This document shows positions 5,635 to 7,919 of a stretch of DNA of 7,919 nucleotides, piece after piece (the stretch's first letter is position 1; every line of letters begins with the position of its first letter). The position numbers and the translations under genes are program-made. The DNA comes from Chloroflexota bacterium (GTDB taxonomy: Bacteria > Chloroflexota > Dehalococcoidia > Lucifugimonadales > JADFKI01), in NCBI GenBank assembly GCA_009838595.1, contig VXRI01000326.1:1-7919 (forward strand), written 5' to 3'. Below the pieces are notes generated by a model. The model saw only the letters and a list, made by a program, of their open reading frames with translations, searched no databases and was not told the DNA's origin.

Positions 5635-6457
5635 GACGGCAATGAAAACACCCACCATCCCCCAAAAGCAACTTGCAGAACCGAAAGCACGCCGCTATAT
5701 GCGACTTGCGTTAACAATCGAATACGAGGGCACGCGCTACCACGGTTTTCAGTATCAGGTTAATGCGCCATCGATACAAGCCGCGTTAGAACAGGCGATA
5801 GAACGGCTAACCGGCGAGCGCGTGCGAATCAAGGGCGCAGGGCGCACGGACGCCGGCGTGCACGCAGAAGCACAGGTCGTCGCGTTCGACACGGATTCGA
5901 CGCATACTGCGGACACATTCGTGAGCGCGCTGAACCACCACTTGCCGCAAGACATCGCCGTGAAGGCGGCGCACATCGTTGAGACGGACTTCGACCCTCG
6001 GAGGCACGCGCTAAGCCGCACATACCGCTACAGCATCCTGAACAGCAAGACACCATCACCGATGATGCGGCGGTTCGCATGTCAAATCCGAGAGCCTCTG
6101 GATGCACGCCGGATGCACAGCGTGACACGACTGTTTATCGGCGCGCACGACTTCCGCAAGTTCGCTGCGCCACTGCCGGACGGCAAGTCTAGCAGCGTCC
6201 GCGCAATCTACGATGCTTTCGTGCGACAAGACGGCGATATGATACGCATTGGGGTTACGGGCAGCGCGTTCCTCCAGCACCAGGTACGGCGAATGGCGGG
6301 CGCGCTGGTGGACATCGGACGCGGCAGGTTATCGCCTGACGACCTGCAAGCGATGATAGACAATGCGCCCACAGACAAGATAGCGCACACGCTGCCGGCG
6401 CATGGTCTGTGCCTAGTGAGAATAAAATACGCGAACTATCCGCCCTGCGCGAAGTGA
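5633..6457 (+). CDS. truA: tRNA pseudouridine(38-40) synthase TruA
   Basis: TruA converts uridines 38-40 of the tRNA anticodon arm to pseudouridine. Numbered from the ATG at 5633 (274 residues), the fold starts with [19 protein letters not shown] (24-42). The catalytic aspartate is D73 in GRTDAGVHA. The family motifs [10 protein letters not shown] and [21 protein letters not shown] follow, the latter near the C-terminus. The first 22 residues ([12 protein letters not shown] and onward) are not part of the usual family, where proteins start close to the position of Met-23 (ATG 5699). The start is open: ATG 5699 lacks a ribosome-binding site, ATG 5642 has GGGGG 10 bases upstream, and ATG 5633 lies within repeat C. 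An in-frame TAG at 5621 limits any extension. truA followed by rplM-rpsI is a common order. Confidence 0.95.
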   Translation: MTAMKTPTIPQKQLAEPKARRYMRLALTIEYEGTRYHGFQYQVNAPSIQAALEQAIERLTGERVRIKGAGRTDAGVHAEAQVVAFDTDSTHTADTFVSALNHHLPQDIAVKAAHIVETDFDPRRHALSRTYRYSILNSKTPSPMMRRFACQIREPLDARRMHSVTRLFIGAHDFRKFAAPLPDGKSSSVRAIYDAFVRQDGDMIRIGVTGSAFLQHQVRRMAGALVDIGRGRLSPDDLQAMIDNAPTDKIAHTLPAHGLCLVRIKYANYPPCAK

Positions 6458-6507
6458 ACTTGTTTCGCCGGACAGGGCAAATCGAACAATTGGAAAAGGT
6501 GAAGGAA

Positions 6508-6963
6508 ATGCCAAGAGGTAACAAGCCGTATCAGACGACGGCTGCGGAATTAAAGCCGGAGTGGCATGTGGTCGATGCCACCGACAAGACGCTCGGCAGG
6601 GTGTCGTCCGAAATCGCCGTGCTGCTTCAAGGCAAGCACAAGCCCATCTATGTGCCGCACCTGAACACCGGCGACTATGTGGTTGTGGTGAACGCCGAGA
6701 AGATTCGGGTTACGGGCAAGAAGCTGGAACAAAAGATGTACTACCGGCACAGCGGCTATCACGGCGGCTTGACCGAGCGCACGCTGTCGGACATGCTAGA
6801 TCGCACGCCGACGCGCGTCATCACGCAGTCGGTCAAGGGCATGCTGCCCAAGAACGCGCTGGGCAGGCACATGCTCGCGCGAATGAAGGTGTACGCCGGA
6901 CCAGACCACCCACATCAGGCGCAGCTCGCGTCTGCCGCAGCCAACCAAGGAGGAGAAGCCTAA
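6508..6963 (+). CDS. rplM: 50S ribosomal protein L13
   Basis: L13 is an early assembly protein of the 50S subunit that binds the 5' part of 23S rRNA. The 151-residue product has [19 protein letters not shown] (about 19-37), [42 protein letters not shown] and [24 protein letters not shown], all in family order. The ATG at 6508 is chosen because AAGGTG (6496-6501) lies 6 bases upstream and the protein then has the normal N-terminus. An in-frame ATG at 6409 would overlap truA and add 33 unrelated residues. The gap after truA is 50 bp. The stop codon touches the rpsI start, so the two are translationally coupled. Confidence 0.97.
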   Translation: MPRGNKPYQTTAAELKPEWHVVDATDKTLGRVSSEIAVLLQGKHKPIYVPHLNTGDYVVVVNAEKIRVTGKKLEQKMYYRHSGYHGGLTERTLSDMLDRTPTRVITQSVKGMLPKNALGRHMLARMKVYAGPDHPHQAQLASAAANQGGEA

Positions 6964-7365
6964 ATGACGACGATGCAGCAGCAATATTACTATGCCACGG
7001 GCAGACGCAAGGCGGCTGTCGCGCAGGTCCGCCTGTTCATGGAGAACGGCCCCATCGTGGTCAACGGCAAGCCAATCGAAGAAGCATTCCCGTGGGACAA
7101 CTGGCGGCGCGAGATAATGGAACCGTTCCGCATCGCGCGTGTCGGTGGTCAATTCCGCGTGATAGCGAAGGTAACCGGCGGCGGCGTAACCGGGCAGGCG
7201 GGCGCACTGCGGCACGGCATATCGCGCGCGCTAATCGAAGCCGATCCATCGCTGCGAACGCCGCTCAAGCGAGCCGGCATGCTAACCCGAGACCCACGAG
7301 TCAAGGAACGCCGCAAGTACGGCCTAAAGAAGGCGCGCAAGGCACAGCAGTACACGAAGCGGTAG
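6964..7365 (+). CDS. rpsI: 30S ribosomal protein S9
   Basis: S9 sits in the 30S head, and its C-terminal tail reaches the anticodon loop of P-site tRNA. The 133-residue product has YYYATGRRKAAVAQVRLF (about 8-25), FRVIAKVTGGGVTGQAGALRHGISRAL split around residues 60-86, and a basic end RDPRVKERRKYGLKKARKAQQYTKR. The last three residues are TKR, where the family is nearly always SKR. A strong ribosome-binding site, AAGGAGGAG (6947-6955), lies inside the last codons of rplM, 8 bases before the ATG. An in-frame ATG at 6973 is possible but further from it. This is the last plus-strand gene; the next gene is convergent. Confidence 0.97.
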   Translation: MTTMQQQYYYATGRRKAAVAQVRLFMENGPIVVNGKPIEEAFPWDNWRREIMEPFRIARVGGQFRVIAKVTGGGVTGQAGALRHGISRALIEADPSLRTPLKRAGMLTRDPRVKERRKYGLKKARKAQQYTKR

Positions 7366-7391
7366 TTTTTCTAAACAGTCCACAAAAATGT

Positions 7392-7436
7392 TCCCAAGAT
7401 AGGATGGTGCATCAGCAACATTATCCAATCTTGGGA
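7392..7436 (-). terminator. Inverted repeat between convergent genes, possible terminator
   Basis: TCCCAAGAT 7392-7400 pairs with ATCTTGGGA 7428-7436. The stem continues after an A-A mismatch with GGAT 7402-7405 and ATCC 7423-7426. On the minus strand the stem is followed after three bases by five T (plus-strand A at 7384-7388), a fair intrinsic terminator for the minus-strand gene. On the plus strand no T run follows, so termination of the ribosomal transcript here is less clear. A competing repeat pairs ATAGGATGG 7399-7407 with CCATCCTAT 7444-7452. Confidence 0.5.
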
Positions 7437-7463
7437 CTCCTATCCATCCTATTTAGTATTCAT

Positions 7464-7919
7464 CTACACCATCGCCCGCAGCGGGTCGATGTTCGCCTCG
7501 GCGTAGGGCATGTCGCCGCGTTCTACTCGGCGAACTATGTCCACTATGCCGTCGCAGAAGGGCGTGTCCACACCGACGACATCACCGCGAGACGCGACAA
7601 AGCCGTTCAGGTAGTCGATCTCCGTGCGGCGTCCCTTCATCACATCTTGCAGCATCGACGGGCGCCCCGCGCCCAGGCTGCTTGCCCCCTCGGCTAGACG
7701 CGACTTCAAGTCTTCCATTGCCTCGGCGTTGTCGGTCGGCAGGTAGTCGTCCGCCGGCACGCCGCTTATCGGCTCAACCTGTATGCCCAGCGACTGCGCC
7801 ACCCGTACGACCTCCGCCGCGATGTTGACGGACACATCGTTGACGCCGGGGGTGCTTCTGACGGCTGCCGAACCCAGCCCGGTTGACGCCGCTCTCGGGT
7901 TCGCCATGCTGTTGACGGC
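7464..7919 (-). CDS. Ketopantoate reductase family protein (PanE/ApbA), C-terminal part
   Basis: Only the last 151 residues are in the window. The frame is open to the right edge, so the ATG complementary to 7905-7907 is internal. The visible part matches the helical C-terminal domain of 2-dehydropantoate 2-reductase (ApbA_C). AVNSMANP carries the conserved Asn and the NP pair of the family motif. PSMLQDVMKGRRTEIDYLNG has a Ser and a Glu 12 residues apart, like Ser244 and Glu256 of E. coli PanE. The NADPH-binding Rossmann domain lies outside. PanE reduces ketopantoate to pantoate in coenzyme A synthesis, but this superfamily includes paralogues with other or unknown substrates, so panE is not assigned. 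The stop is at 7464-7466, convergent to rpsI across a 98-bp spacer. Confidence 0.88.
   Translation of the reverse strand, partial: AVNSMANPRAASTGLGSAAVRSTPGVNDVSVNIAAEVVRVAQSLGIQVEPISGVPADDYLPTDNAEAMEDLKSRLAEGASSLGAGRPSMLQDVMKGRRTEIDYLNGFVASRGDVVGVDTPFCDGIVDIVRRVERGDMPYAEANIDPLRAMV

Noticed and set aside
6561..7697. Long plus-strand open frame of 378 codons
   Set aside because: It overlaps rplM and rpsI in another frame, is Arg/Ala/Gln-rich in the manner of high-GC shadows, and resembles no family, whereas L13 and S9 are certain.

Overview
This window is a bacterial ribosomal-protein and RNA-polymerase cluster from a moderately high-GC genome. On the plus strand the order is map (3' part), infA, rpmJ, rpsM, rpsK, a membrane-protein gene, rpsD, rpoA, rplQ, truA, rplM, rpsI. 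A convergent minus-strand gene for a ketopantoate-reductase-like protein follows and is cut by the right edge. The zinc-ligand (C+) forms of L36 and S4, the protein style and the gene order suggest an uncultured bacterium, perhaps Chloroflexota (Dehalococcoidia or SAR202-like). That placement is an inference; no 16S rRNA gene is present.

Left end (1-801): the first 56 bases look like degraded Illumina Nextera adapter rather than genome, so the contig really starts near base 57, inside map. The map-infA spacer carries three consecutive hairpins. The last one holds the infA ribosome-binding site and abuts its start codon.

Centre (802-5592): this is the alpha-operon core encoding IF-1, L36, S13, S11, S4, RNA polymerase alpha and L17. 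Between S11 and S4, where these genes normally adjoin, sits a gene of about 317 residues for a six-helix membrane protein. The S13-S11 spacer holds a 17-bp tandem duplication and one copy of a G-rich degenerate intergenic repeat. Further copies lie in the rpoA-rplQ and rplQ-truA spacers.

Right part (5633-7365): TruA, then L13 and S9, the usual pair, with rplM and rpsI directly abutting. The convergent spacer (7366-7463) holds two mutually exclusive inverted repeats. The 3' end of a PanE/ApbA-type reductase gene closes the window.

All genes from map to rpsI run the same way with spacers of 0-227 bp, which fits one or a few long transcripts for translation initiation, ribosome assembly, transcription and tRNA modification. 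I see no defence system, mobile element, CRISPR array or tRNA. The points most worth checking are the adapter remnant, the inserted membrane gene and the structured infA leader.
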